Below, in pieces: positions 24,550 to 36,412 of a DNA stretch of 64,000 bases. Below the pieces are notes generated by a model. The model was not told the DNA's origin. It searched no databases and saw only the letters and a program-made list of their open reading frames with translations. Position 1 is the stretch's first letter; each line of letters starts with the position of its first letter. A program made the position numbers and the translations under genes. The stretch is from Stictocephala bisonia (taxonomy: Eukaryota; Arthropoda; Insecta; Hemiptera; Membracidae), in the NCBI GenBank assembly GCA_035578905.1, contig JAQJVL010000003.1, positions 7,843,113-7,907,112 on the forward strand, written 5' to 3'.

Positions 24550-26300
24550 ACCACACGTGCATATTCACCCACCCTCCCCCCATACAGGTATGGTGATATT
24601 TATTCACCCTCCCACCCATACAGGTATGGTGGTATTGATCCACCTCCCGCCCATACAGGTGTGGTGATATTGATCAGACCCTCTCACCCATACAGGTGTA
24701 GTGGTACTGATTCACCCTCTCACCCATACAGGTGTAGTGGTATTGATCCACCCTCTCACCCATACAGTAGTGGTATTGATCCATACTCCCACCCATACAG
24801 ATGTGGAGGTATTAATCCACCCTCCCACCCATACAGGTGTGGTGGTATTAATCCACCCTCCGACCCAAACAGGTGTGGTTGTATTGATCCACCTCCCACA
24901 CATATACGTATGATGGTATTGATCCACCCTCCCACCTATACAGGTTTAGTGGTATTGACCCACCCTCCCACTCCTATAGTGTGGTGGTATTGATCCACCC
25001 TCCCAACCATATAGGTATGATGTTATTGAACCACCCTCCTACCCATACAGGTGTAGTGGTATTTATCAACCCTCCCACCCATACAGGTGTAGTAGTATTT
25101 ATCAACCCTCCCACCCATACAGCTGTGTGGTATTGATCTACCCTCCCAACCATATAGGTATGATGGTATTGACCCAACATCCCATGCATACAGGTATTGC
25201 GGTATTGATCCACCCTCCCACCCATACAGGTGTGGAGGTATTTATCCACCCTCCCATCCATACAGGTGTGGCGGTATTGATCCACCCTCCCATCCATACA
25301 GGTGTGGCGGTATTGATCCACCCTCCCATCCATACAGGTGTGGCTGTATTGATCCACCCTCCCATCCATACAGGTGTGGTGGTATTAATGCACCCTCCCT
25401 CCCATACAGGTGTGGTGGTATTAATGCACCCTCCCTCCCATACAGGTGTGGTGGTATTGATCCACCCTCCCACCCATACAGGTGTGGTGGTATTGATCCA
25501 CCCTCCCATCCATACAGGTGTGGCTGTATTGATCCACCCTCCCATCCATACAGGTGTGGTGGTATTAATGCACCCTCCCTCCCATACAGGTGTGGTGGTA
25601 TTAATGCACCCTCCCTCCCATACAGGTGTGGTTGTATTGATCCATCTCCCACTCATATAGGTGTGGTGATATTGATCCACCCTCCTACACATACAGGTGT
25701 AGTAGTATTTATCAACCCTCCCACCCATACAGCTATGGTGGTATTGATCTACCCTCCCACCCATATAGGTATAATGGTATTGACCCACCCTCCTACCCAT
25801 ACAGGTGTAGTGGTATTAATCCACCCTCCCACCTATACAGGTGTAGTGGTATTGACACACCCTCCCACTCATATAGGTATGATGGTATTGACCCACCCTC
25901 CTACCCATACGGGTGTAGTGGTAATTATCAACCCTCCCACCCGTATGGTACACACCCCGTAGGGTTTATAAATACCCCTACACCTGTATAGGTGTAGGGG
26001 TATTTATCAACCCTCCCACTCATACAGGTGTGGTGGTATTGATATACCCTCCCACCTATATAGGTATGATGGTATTGAACCAACCTCTCACCCATACAGG
26101 TGTAGTGATAATCCATCATCTCACCCATACAGGTATGGTAGTATTGATCCACCCTCCCACCCATATAGGTGTGGTGGTATTGACCCACCCTCCCAACCAT
26201 TCAGGTGTGGTGGTATTGACCCACGCTCCCACCCATTCAGGTGTAGTGGTATTGACCCTCCCGCCCACCGATACACATACGGAGTGTAATACCCGCCCAC
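24550..26300. repeat. 36-bp minisatellite, roughly 48 units
   Basis: The unit approximates CACCCTCCCACCCATACAGG followed by TGTGGTGGTATTGATC. Units vary from about 32 to 36 bases and drift in sequence; a run of near-identical units at 25240-25620 suggests local recent amplification, including a duplicated block of several units. Because the unit is a multiple of three, long open frames appear in several frames on both strands (for example a THTGVVVLIHPP-type repeat). I treat these as by-products because they lack consistent starts and shift frame between sub-blocks. A short palindrome of TACACCCCGTAGGGT / CCCCTACACC-type interrupts the array near 25948-26000. Confidence 0.95.
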
Positions 26301-26304
26301 CCAA

Positions 26305-28925
26305 TCATACATGCAATGTGGTTATGCTTGAGATAAAACCTACGCTGGTTGGGTGGGTGAGCCATTAGAATCTGTGGGCCTCAGAACATAGATTGGGTGG
26401 GTGAGTAATACCGTAATTAACATTCTAATAATTACGAATTTTTAAATTTTCTGCAACTTTGGTCAAAACCAAAGCAAGTTTATACACGACTCATCACAAA
26501 TATACATTAGAATCTCATATATTTGGTTCATCGGATTTAGAAGTTAGTCATGCTTAATAAATAATTGAGCAATGAAAAAACCTATTTTGCTTCCATTTTT
26601 GGTATATTCAATGATGAATATTTGACAGGCATACAGATTGAAATCTAGACATTTTAAGATATGTGTTTTTTCTTTTGCTTAGCATAATTAACCGTTACTT
26701 GTTATTAAACGTAATTTGAAACACCCTGTGTATACTCAATTTTTAAAATCTAATGCTTTAAAGTAAAAAACTCTAATACAGAACTTTATAGAATTTAAGG
26801 AAATATTAAAAATAAATAAAATTTTAATTAAAAATGTTTGTAGGATGGATTAACCTTTAAATACTGATGGGACAAAGGTATTTTAACGCTTCGAAATTGA
26901 TGCGATTAAAACGACTCGTGTTCGTATAGCTTCAGTGAAATTGCAGTTCAGACGGTAAATGTGAACGATGAAATGTGGTTACTAGTCGAACGTAATAAAA
27001 AAGTCATTCGGTAACCCATCTGTCCCTTTCATTTCCCAATAATTAGTTTTATCTCATCAAATTATCTTTAAACGATTAATTAGTATCCACCAACACAAGT
27101 TTATTTAACCAGCTTAGGCTTTTTATGTAAATAAAGACAAAATGGTACTTTTATAATCTTGGAATTGAATGATGATGAAAGTAAAACAGCCCCTCAGAAG
27201 CACTTAGTCATTATTAATATTATTTGTATCATTTCTATAAAGAATCGTAAACACATAATCTTATAGTCACGCATCTACGTCTTTCAATATTTCCACTAGC
27301 TATGTTTTCATTGCAATATTTTATTCTCTTACTACATAGTTTTTTATTTTATTTATTTTTTGTAACTATTATATTATTTATATAATCTCCTAAAAATCAT
27401 GTGATTGCTGATTTTCATTACATTTTTTCCCCACGATTGATTCCCTTTTATTTAAGTTCACTACTAAAAACGTAGTAGTCAACCATTTTTTTTTTAATTC
27501 TTTTAAATAAATTTAATTTCGTTAATAAATAGAATGTATCACTGTTCTATTATTTCATGTCATTTTCCAGTAAAAATGTATTAAATACATTTAATTTGTT
27601 TCTATTTATACTGGACTTACTTGATTTTTAATGTTCTATTGTTAAAATAAACCTAAAGTAGTGTAGAATAGTAACTGTCTCGTTTAGTATAAAATAGAAT
27701 TGTGCAAAATTTGTACGCCTACACAAAACAATCATCTATACTCTACGAAATCGATTCAAATGTGATTTTTTGTTAACATTCCTCTCTTTCTTCCTACAAT
27801 AACCTTAAGATTTCTTTACTTATACAATACAGTAAAATATATCTCTTCTCAGGGTGTAACTAAAGGAAAAAAGGAACTAATTGGTAGCTTGACTGGATTT
27901 TCCTAATTAATTTTAATTCTGTGCTAATTAAAAAACTGATTCACTTTGAATCAGTGATTGGCTTCTGATTCTGTCAGTATAAATTAAATATTTGACTTAA
28001 ATGCCGTGCTAAAATGTTAATTGATTGACTATTTTTAGTACGAATAGTTTGTATTAAAAACACAGCTCTACAAATTTTAGTAGTAAAATAAATATTTAAT
28101 TTTAAAGAACCTCTTATATACCGAGACACCCTCTGAGCTTTCAAGAGTCCAAAATAGCCTTGAGGCCCAAACTTGAAACACATGTTGAATGGGCTAAACT
28201 AATTAACTAAGCACATGTTTTAAATGAATATCAGCAAACACAAATTTATATTAGCTTGTTCCTTGTTCAGATGCTAAGATTACCATTAAACTAACCTTGT
28301 GGTATGTGAATATGAAGTTAGTTTCTACCTAAAGAAACCTGCAATAATGGCCATGTGAAGTATATTCCTACCACTAGTGCATCAAACCACTGGATCACGT
28401 ACTCCAAAGAGCTCTTACAGACAGCTCTCTGAGTCCCCCGTAACTTTCAACTTTACTGTCGTTATTCATTGGCTTTGGACGCACTTGATCGCTTAAAGTT
28501 CTTGCTTTGAAGAACTCTTAATCTGCTCCAATAAAATAAAAACTCTTTAGATGTGAATGTTTGTCACGAAAAACAACAGACAAGAATTTCGCCTCTTTAA
28601 ACCTCTCCCTGATACCAACGTAGACTCTGGGTTAATGTTCCCTAGCTTATCTTTAGCTGAAAAACTTAATAAAATCAATAAAACAATAGATACATGTTAA
28701 GTCACTAAGTAAAATATAAATAAGGAGTGAACAGCACCAGTCAAACGCCTATAATATATAAGGTAATAAAAGAAACTTCCCTTTGGCTAGAAGCAGCCAA
28801 GAGTGATCAATTCTCAAATCTGCTAATAATCGAGAAGTGACGTCTCCACTCAATCTGAGGAGGTAAAAACTGTATTCCAGCCACCTGTTTAACAAAACAT
28901 CAACCCGGATGTGGAGGTTGGTAAA
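26305..28925. other. AT-rich spacer without recognised gene
   Basis: GTTGGGTGGGTGAG and ATTGGGTGGGTGAG (26349 and 26391) flank the minisatellite edge. GAAACACCCTGTGTATAC at 26719 resembles one mariner-type terminus, but no partner was found. No open frame with recognisable domains was seen. Confidence 0.4.
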
Positions 28926-29096
28926 CCCTCCCACCCACCCAGACACGTAGGTATGACCCTCCTACTCACCCAGGCACGTACACTTGGTATGACCCTCCCA
29001 CCAACCCACGTACAGTTGGTATGATCCTCCCACTCATCCAGACACGTACGGTGAGTATGACCCTCCCACCCACCTAGATACGTACAGTGGGTTGCA
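28926..29096. repeat. ~39-bp minisatellite, about five units
   Basis: Units of the form CCCTCCCACCCACCCAGACA plus CGTACAGTTGGTATGA repeat about five times with length variation. The C-rich half resembles that of the 24.5-26.3 kb array, so the two may share an origin or a mutational bias. Confidence 0.85.
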
Positions 29097-30670
29097 ACGG
29101 GAACCACGAGGATGTCGAGTGTGTATTACTCTGGAATGGAGAAAGCAAAATGAGTTCAACAGCCTGCACTTCAAAGTCCAAATCCGGAGGTAACATTAGT
29201 CAGACTATTGAGCCAAAAGGGTGAACAGAGATTATCATACATGTATAAGATATGTGTGATATGATATTTTTGATACCTTTTGAGGTTAAGTGGTAGAGAG
29301 GACTCTACTTCGCCTCCAATAAAGCCATTTTTCATTTCATATTTCCCTACCCTTCCCTTCCCCCACCCTTAGTGCACAAGAATGTGATGTATAGATAGAT
29401 GGTTCCACCTTAAAATTATCGAAATGTTAATACCTTTAAATATACTTAAAACTCTTTACTTTTATACATGGCATTCTGGGGGGTAAATAACAAATGTGGG
29501 GTAAGTGGGTGAGGGACTCGTCCAATCAGTTTTACGTGGTTGAAGAGCCACTTGGTGATAAGAGACATAGTTTTCTCAAATAATTTACATTGAAGCTGAC
29601 GTAATGTAAATTTTGACTCATTTAAATAAATATTCTTAATTAATATAACTCTTGTACGACTAACACTAAAGAACTTATTTAATATAAATTCATCTATAAT
29701 TCAAGAGTTTGGCAAATAGGAAGTATTGACCAATCAATAATTTATTTGCTTGTCAATACATGTATCAGCAAATTGCATAATGTTATTATTATATAGTTTC
29801 TATCTCAAAATAGAAATAAGTATTTTTATATGTTTACCTATTTGAATATATATATAAATAAGTAATATATATTCAAAAATATAAAAATAAGTAATTATAA
29901 GTGAGGCCATAATTGAAATATCTTGAGTTAAATAATGACTAATGATACATATATTTCGCTATTGTTATTTTAATTATTTAAATTATTTTCACTATAATAT
30001 TCTTCTATCATGTTGAAATTGTTATCTACAATTAATGATTTTAAATAGTTTTTTAATGTAGTCATATCTTTACCAATCTATAAATTTTGAAGCAATTTTA
30101 TATTTATTTATTTGTACGACCAACAATGCAGTTGTAGAGTAGTTACGATGTTGTAATATAGAAATACAATAATTATTGTTTTACCGACTGTTTGAATAAT
30201 AAAAATAATAAATACATGATGACATGAGAAATAAATTTGTAAAGTAGCTAAATAAACATAGAATATAAGAATTTTAGATTAGATAGAGATGTCTAGAAAA
30301 TGTTTATTGTTCAGAAACTGGAATTGAGAGAGCGAGAAATCTAATGAAGTTTCGTTAAGACAGAGCCAATAAACAACTCGCTGGAGGGAATCAACTGCTG
30401 CTGTAATGACGTCAGACCCTGGAAACAATAAACAGGAAGTGGAGGAAGTAACATCAACAATTCGACCTCCCTGATAACGACGTTGTTGTTGTTCGTCCAT
30501 CTAGTAATTAGAAATATAACATTAATTCTATATTCACATGTGTTGTAGGTAGTAGTTGTTTTAATGTAATGTAGCGCTGTAATGTATTACATGGAAATGT
30601 ATAGTGATGTATATTTTTATTTGGATGTGCTTATTCATTATTCACTGATTATACGCCGATTTTACGAGTG
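29097..30670. other. AT-rich spacer with a CRE-like site
   Basis: No gene was established. A more GC-balanced patch at 30300-30500 contains a perfect TGACGTCA (30407-30414) and a 73-codon minus-strand frame without known domains. Imperfect AT-rich inverted repeats lie at 29820-29893. Confidence 0.35.
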
Positions 30671-30835
30671 ATTTTTTTTTTTTTTTTTTTTTTTTTTAAG
30701 AGCGAATGGGTGTGATGAGTGTAGATCACTCATCTGTAGTCCTCAGAAAGGGCTATTTATTAATCATAGCCTAACAGCCAAGGCAACTAAGGGACCTACA
30801 GCTTCACGTGGAATCCGGACCACGTAATATACCTT
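30671..30835 (-). mobile_element. SINE copy with poly(A) tail
   Basis: A T-run of about 29 bases (30671-30699) is the poly(A) tail of a minus-strand element. Next to it lies the SINE body (GTGATGAGTGTAGATCACTC ... AAAGGGCTATTTATTAAT ... AAGGCAACTA), shared with the copy at 41118-41345. At the far end, read on the minus strand, GGTCCGGATTCC resembles a degenerate B box. The A box is absent, so this is a 5'-truncated copy. Confidence 0.6.
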
Positions 30836-30839
30836 TTAT

Positions 30840-32940
30840 GTGTATATAGGTTTGTAGTGCTTAAATGAATTAGCAATGTTGAAATTAAGAAACAAACGTG
30901 TAAATCAGTTTCACTTTAAACAGAATCTAAGCTTTTATTTCAACTAATATTTGGATCTAATTATTTTTAATAAAAATCAATGGTGTCCAGTAAGAACATC
31001 TGATTAAATTGTGGACAAAAATTACTTCCACACTAAATTAAGAAAATAACAAAAAGTTCTTTAAGTACATAACTTCTACTTCCTTATGAAATACTAAGTG
31101 TAACAAGTAGACCTGCGTCCTGGCGGAAAAGTGTAATATTTTTTATATTTTCCGTCTCTTTTAAATATTATTCCGGCTGATTTAACAATTGGATGAGTTT
31201 CCTCTTTAGGCTTTGAATAGTCTATGACTATTTTCTTTGTTCGAAGTTACTGAAGAGTTCACCGAACATTCAAGACCTCAAAGAAGAAGCGTTGTGCTTT
31301 TAATCTCAAGAGTGACAGAAAAGTATCAAATCAAACATTAATTTTGCAATTATTGACCGGTTGAAGTAGGTCTCTTAGGATTTCATTTGTCTGTTTGTAA
31401 CACATAAACAGTCAAAGACGTAGGCCGTTCATCATTAAATGTTGTACATGGGTACTTCTTGTAAAGGAAGGCTTCTATACAACACGGTCGTTGACGTTGC
31501 AATAAAAGCAGAAGCGCCGTGCTACTTTTGTGCAGGCAATAGCCGCAGTATATTCATGTTATGTTACTGCGTCAAAGTGGGATGCGGCACACTGACAACA
31601 ATTCTGAATATGAAAGTCGTGTGTCAGAAAACTGTTAAGGGAAATCTGCTGCTTACTGAACTGGTACAGTACATGTTATTTATAAAATAAAGACACTTTA
31701 AAAAATCATATTCTCTCATTTCGGCGTCAATAACAGATTTCAAAAGGACACTTTTTTTCAATCATGTATAATAAATCAGCCTGATTCACTTCAGTTCTAA
31801 ATAGAGTGATGTATATATATAAAGCTGGCACTTTATAGTTCTCTCTTTCAGCTTATTTCGAACAAAAACATACCATCAACACTACTTTACTGGATTTATT
31901 GTATTTCAACAAGCTATTTACATATCTGGTATGATTAAACTGAGGCGTTAACCAATTTACAAACCATAAAATCAGCATTTAGTGGTGGAAATGCGGTTAC
32001 TATTCCAATCGGTGACGGCTTGAATCGTGTATTACACCTGGCAACCCATTTGTTTGGTTAAATCATAAATAATTATTACGTAAAATAACGAGTTCCATAT
32101 CATTAATCAGTGGCTATGACATTATTTTGTATCATTTATCAATGAGTAGCTTTATAATAAGCATTTACGTCTCTTCTAAAAATGAAAAACTAAATAATTT
32201 TATAAATGAGATCGTTGGAAGAACAATTTTTACACGCATTACTCAAACTCTTTTATTTCTTCTCGGCCCTTTTCATGGAGGCGTATCACTTGAAAACGTC
32301 AAAAACATAGGTTTCTATTTCATGGGTTCAGTCCAATATAATTATCATATCTATGTGCTTGTAGTTTCATTTAATATTTGGAGGATGGTTCAAGTGAACT
32401 ACAAAATTCGCTTTGTAAACTAAGAATGTTTTTCTATTTTTATTATTATAATTTTTTTAACCATAATTTCAGCTAATAATTATTGACTAGATTACCTTTG
32501 ACTCGTATAATGTTCATTATAACCGTCACTATACATTATACCGTCAAGCTGAAATATAACAGAGTGTTATAGCCCACTGATAGTAACATTTTATGTCCAT
32601 AGGGCCAAAGACTTTCCAGCGGTGGCCTTGATAGACTAGAAAACGGTTAACTTAAAAAAAAAAAAAACTGTAAATGAAATAATACAAAAACTGGTCCTCT
32701 TAATAATGGCATGGCGTCCGCTCAATGGTTCCTATCGACATGGACACTACGTGATCATTTTTTTTTATAATTGGAGGTCCAATCAACCTACACATTGTTC
32801 ATTTATCTATTGAAGGTCCCAGGTCAATGACTGATGTCGGAGTGCTACGACTGATCGTCTCTAAACATATTATTTTATTTTGAAAATGTTCAATCATTCA
32901 GTTCACATGTAAAAATAGTGTGTGCATGAACATTATTGAA
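30840..32940. other. AT-rich spacer
   Basis: Two short open frames (31439-31690 and 32127-32423, plus strand) show no domain I know and no supporting context. I found no repeat array. Confidence 0.4.
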
Positions 32941-32944
32941 GGAG

Positions 32945-33032
32945 TAGAAAACAACTATCAGTAGTTGGGGACTCGAACCCTGGAACCTAAATGCAACTTT
33001 CCGATTATTAGCTCATAAATTAACAAGCCAAA
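32945..33032 (-). other. tRNA-like sequence or SINE head
   Basis: On the minus strand, GGGTTCGAGTCCC (32980-32968) is a perfect B box, and TGGCTTGTTAA (near 33030) is an approximate A box about 50 bases upstream. An anticodon-like stretch CTAATAATCGG lies between. The T-arm stem pairs poorly and no acceptor stem closes, so this is more likely a tRNA-derived SINE head or a tRNA pseudogene than a functional tRNA. Confidence 0.4.
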
Positions 33033-33035
33033 AAA

Positions 33036-33737
33036 GTGTCCAATTGCTAATTACCACACTGTGTTTTTCTTTTTGTTTTTTTTTACTGGTTTTAATCATA
33101 TTGTACATTAAAACGCTACTTTCACTAATTTATTAAGGTAATTGAGGTTGTTTGTAGATATCATTGTGTTATTAAAACGTTCATAAGATTCATAATGTAA
33201 GAGTTAAGGGTCTCTTTTAATTTAATATTTATTGTTAAAGACAATATTCTTCCTCATAGATTTATACGTGATATTTTGTGTAGATGTCAATTTCATATAT
33301 TTTCTTGGCGATATTTATGTTATTTTGTACTTTTTTTCTTTAGGGTTTTTGTATTTTCCTAAAATAATATTTTTTCATTACTTAACACATGTCAATATAG
33401 ATTGTTCCAAACTGTATTATTCTTTTATCCATAACAAATATTATTGTCATACACAAAGCAAACTACTACCAAATGTAATTATAATCATATTTTTTCTTTG
33501 TTAATATTTTTACCTGTTTTAATATTTACCTGTTTTAATATTTTTTAAACTTATACCGACATGAGCCCTACTCTATCCCATTATACAACAAATTACTAGT
33601 AAGCCGTAATACTTTATATACCATAAAACAATACATACTAACAACATTAATTGGTAATAATCATCATGTTAAAGAAATGTTGAGATAAGTTTTCAAGTGT
33701 TATTAAACGATCACCCTAAGTAAATTGTTAAAATTAA
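33036..33737. other. AT-rich spacer
   Basis: A 17-base duplication (TTTTTACCTGTTTTAAT-like, near 33507-33541) is the only structure noted. Confidence 0.4.
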
Positions 33738-34832
33738 CACCACATGAATGATGATACACCTGGTGTTTGTAAACACCACACAAATGATGATGCTCCTGGT
33801 TATTAGTAAACACCACATTAATGATGATACGCCTGGGGATTGTAAACATCACATGAATGTTGATACACCTGGTGATTGTAAACACCACATGAATGATGAT
33901 ACACCTGGTGATTGTAAACACCACATGAATAATGATACACCTGGTAATTGTAAACACCACATGAATGATAATGCACCTGGTTATTGTAAACACCACATTA
34001 ATGATGAAACACCTGGTGATTGTAAACACCACATGAATAATGATACACCTGGTAATTGTAAACACCACATCAATGATGGTACACCTGGTGATTTTAAACA
34101 CCACATTAATGATAATGCACCTGGTTATTGTAAACACCACATGAATGATGATACACCTGGTGATTGTAAACACCACATGAATAATGATACACCTGGTAAT
34201 TGTAAACACCACATGAATGATGATACACCTGGTGATTGTAAACACCACATGAATAATGATACACCTGGTAATTGTAAACACCACATGAATGATAATGCAC
34301 CTGGTTATTGTAAACACCACATTAATGATGAAACACCTGGTGATTGTAAACACCACATTAATGATGGTACACCTGGTGATTGTAAACACCACATGAATAA
34401 TGATACACCTGGTAATTGTAAACACCACATGAATGATAATGCACCTGGTTATTGTAAACACCACATTAATGATGAAACACCTGGTGATTGTAAACACCAC
34501 ATTAATGATGGTACACCTGGTGACTGTAAACACCACATCAATGATGGTACACCTGGTGATTGTAAACACCACATTAATAATAGTACACCTGGTGATTGTA
34601 AACACCACATTAATGATGGTACACCTGGTGATTGTAAACACCACATCAATGATGGTACACCTAGTGATTGTAAACACCACATCAATGATGGTACACCTGG
34701 TGATTGTAAACACCACATCAATGATGGTACACCTGGTGATTGTAAACACCACATCAATGATGGTACACCTGGTGATTGAAAAAACCACATCAATGATAGT
34801 ACACCTGGTGATTGTAAACACCACACGAATGA
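33738..34832. repeat. 36-bp minisatellite, about 30 units
   Basis: The unit is CACCACATGAATGATGATAC followed by ACCTGGTGATTGTAAA, in 30 units of almost constant length. Variant positions (ATGAAT, ATTAAT or ATCAAT; GATGATAC, AATGATAC, GATGGTAC or GATAATGC) recur in ordered blocks; a four- to five-unit pattern repeats, indicating higher-order amplification. The plus frame reads a 12-residue HHMNDDTPGDCK-type repeat for 343 codons, and the minus strand is open for 386. Both follow from the 36-base period. There is no promoter, signal peptide or splice context to support a gene. Confidence 0.95.
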
Positions 34833-34902
34833 TGTTTACAAGTTTTTCATTAAGTCCAAACATTTATGCCTCATTGGGCGAAACCCTTGAATATATTACT
34901 TA

Positions 34903-34905
<3 letters not shown>

Positions 34906-34957
<52 letters not shown>
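34906..34957. repeat. (AT)n microsatellite, 26 repeats
   Basis: An uninterrupted alternation of A and T lies about 70 bases after the minisatellite. Confidence 0.95.
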
Positions 34958-34959
<2 letters not shown>

Positions 34960-36254
34960 TATGTAATAGGAATATTTGTGCTAGTAATCTTATTGTTTAG
35001 TTAGTGTGGACAGCCACAACAGCTGTTTTAAACTGCATTAAATTTTCATGGAACTACACTAGCACTCCACAATGGACCCCAAAACATATTAAAGACACAC
35101 AAAATTTACTATTGGATGAGAAATCTGAAATTGAGGAAATAATTCTTACTTTCAGAGACGGGAAGGTTGAGTAAGAAAACCAATGGCATTAATTAAAGGA
35201 CTCTAATTAAATCAGGAAGACACTTTTATTCTCTTCTTGGATAAGAAAGTCTTATTTGAGGTTTAAATTAAAAGGGGTTGTGTAAAATACGTTTATTTAA
35301 CCCAGAATTCTAGAATAAATCTGACGTCAGATTAAGTATGACCAAATAGTTCACAGTAATAAAAATACATTTACTTAGTCATTATACAGTTTTGTTTATG
35401 TTATATTTAACATTGTTAAATATATTTTTCTGTGCTAATTTATTTATCACTATTACATATTAAATTTAAATTCGAAGCAAGCTATTCGAACAAGCCATTT
35501 GAAGCATGTGTAAAAAAAGGATCAATTTTTTTTTTTTTTATGTATTGCACCATCAAACTTGATACACCTTTATAATATAAAACAGTAATGTTATTTTATT
35601 CGTATATTATGTTATTTTTCAATTTAAAAATTACAAATTCATAAACTTTGTATGCATATTTTATTACATGCAAATTGTAATCAACCATTTTAATTAACTA
35701 TAATTACAAAACTATTTACTTAATTTTACAGTTAGTTATTTTCATACTTAAAATATTAAAACTGTGTTTCACTAAATAAACAAAACAATATTTTCACAAT
35801 AAATTTACTTGGTAAGTCATTATAAAATTCCTTCAAATTGTTTTAATAAAATCTATTTAACATAAATCTATAGATATAAAGTTCCTAAAAAAATTACCTC
35901 CTTTTTACTTAATTAAAATTGATTATTTTAAATTTTATAAATAATATAAGAATTTTAATTCTACATAGTAATTTATTAACAGAATTTCACCAATTATATA
36001 ACAATTAGCTTTTAGACTTCGTAAATAATACATTATAGAGTTGTGGTCAACGCTTTTAGAGCTGAAGAAATTAGTGGGCATAATTGAATTTAATTTTTTA
36101 ACTACTGTATTTTGTCTACTTAGTTAGAGAAACAGTAAAATATGTAAACAGATGTCTTATCAAAATGGCCAAACTATCCCACCCCTACTAACTCAGACCA
36201 TTCACACTTTCTGGGTAGTAGTGGAATGTTCAGTTGTTGACTCCACGCCACAAT
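34958..36254. other. AT-rich spacer
   Basis: No gene or repeat was recognised. Confidence 0.4.
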
Positions 36255-36412
36255 TATTACATCACTGAGAGATCATTACATCACTGAGAGATCATTACAT
36301 CACTGAGAGATCATTACATCACTGAGAGATCATTACATCACTGAGCGATCATTACATCACTGAGCGATCATTACATCACTGAGAGATCATTACATCACTG
36401 AGCAATCATTAC
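36255..36412. repeat. 19-bp tandem repeat, eight units
   Basis: ATTACATCACTGAGAGATC is repeated about 8.3 times. Units 5, 6 and 8 carry GAGCGATC or GAGCAATC variants. The array is nearly perfect and therefore young. Confidence 0.95.

Noticed and set aside
24544..26368. Many overlapping open frames on both strands across the C-rich minisatellite
   Set aside because: The repeat period is 36 bases, which keeps several frames open automatically. Frames shift between sub-blocks and no start, signal peptide or splice context supports a protein.
26715..26735. Mariner-like terminus (ACACCCTGTGTA)
   Set aside because: No inverted partner or transposase found nearby, so a chance match or solo end.
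27974..28183. Minus-strand 69-codon frame (GLLKAQRVSRYIRGS) resembling the region after the thumb of a non-LTR ORF2
   Set aside because: Only a loose resemblance to the LQKRxxRxI block; no supporting RT motif up- or downstream, so not called.
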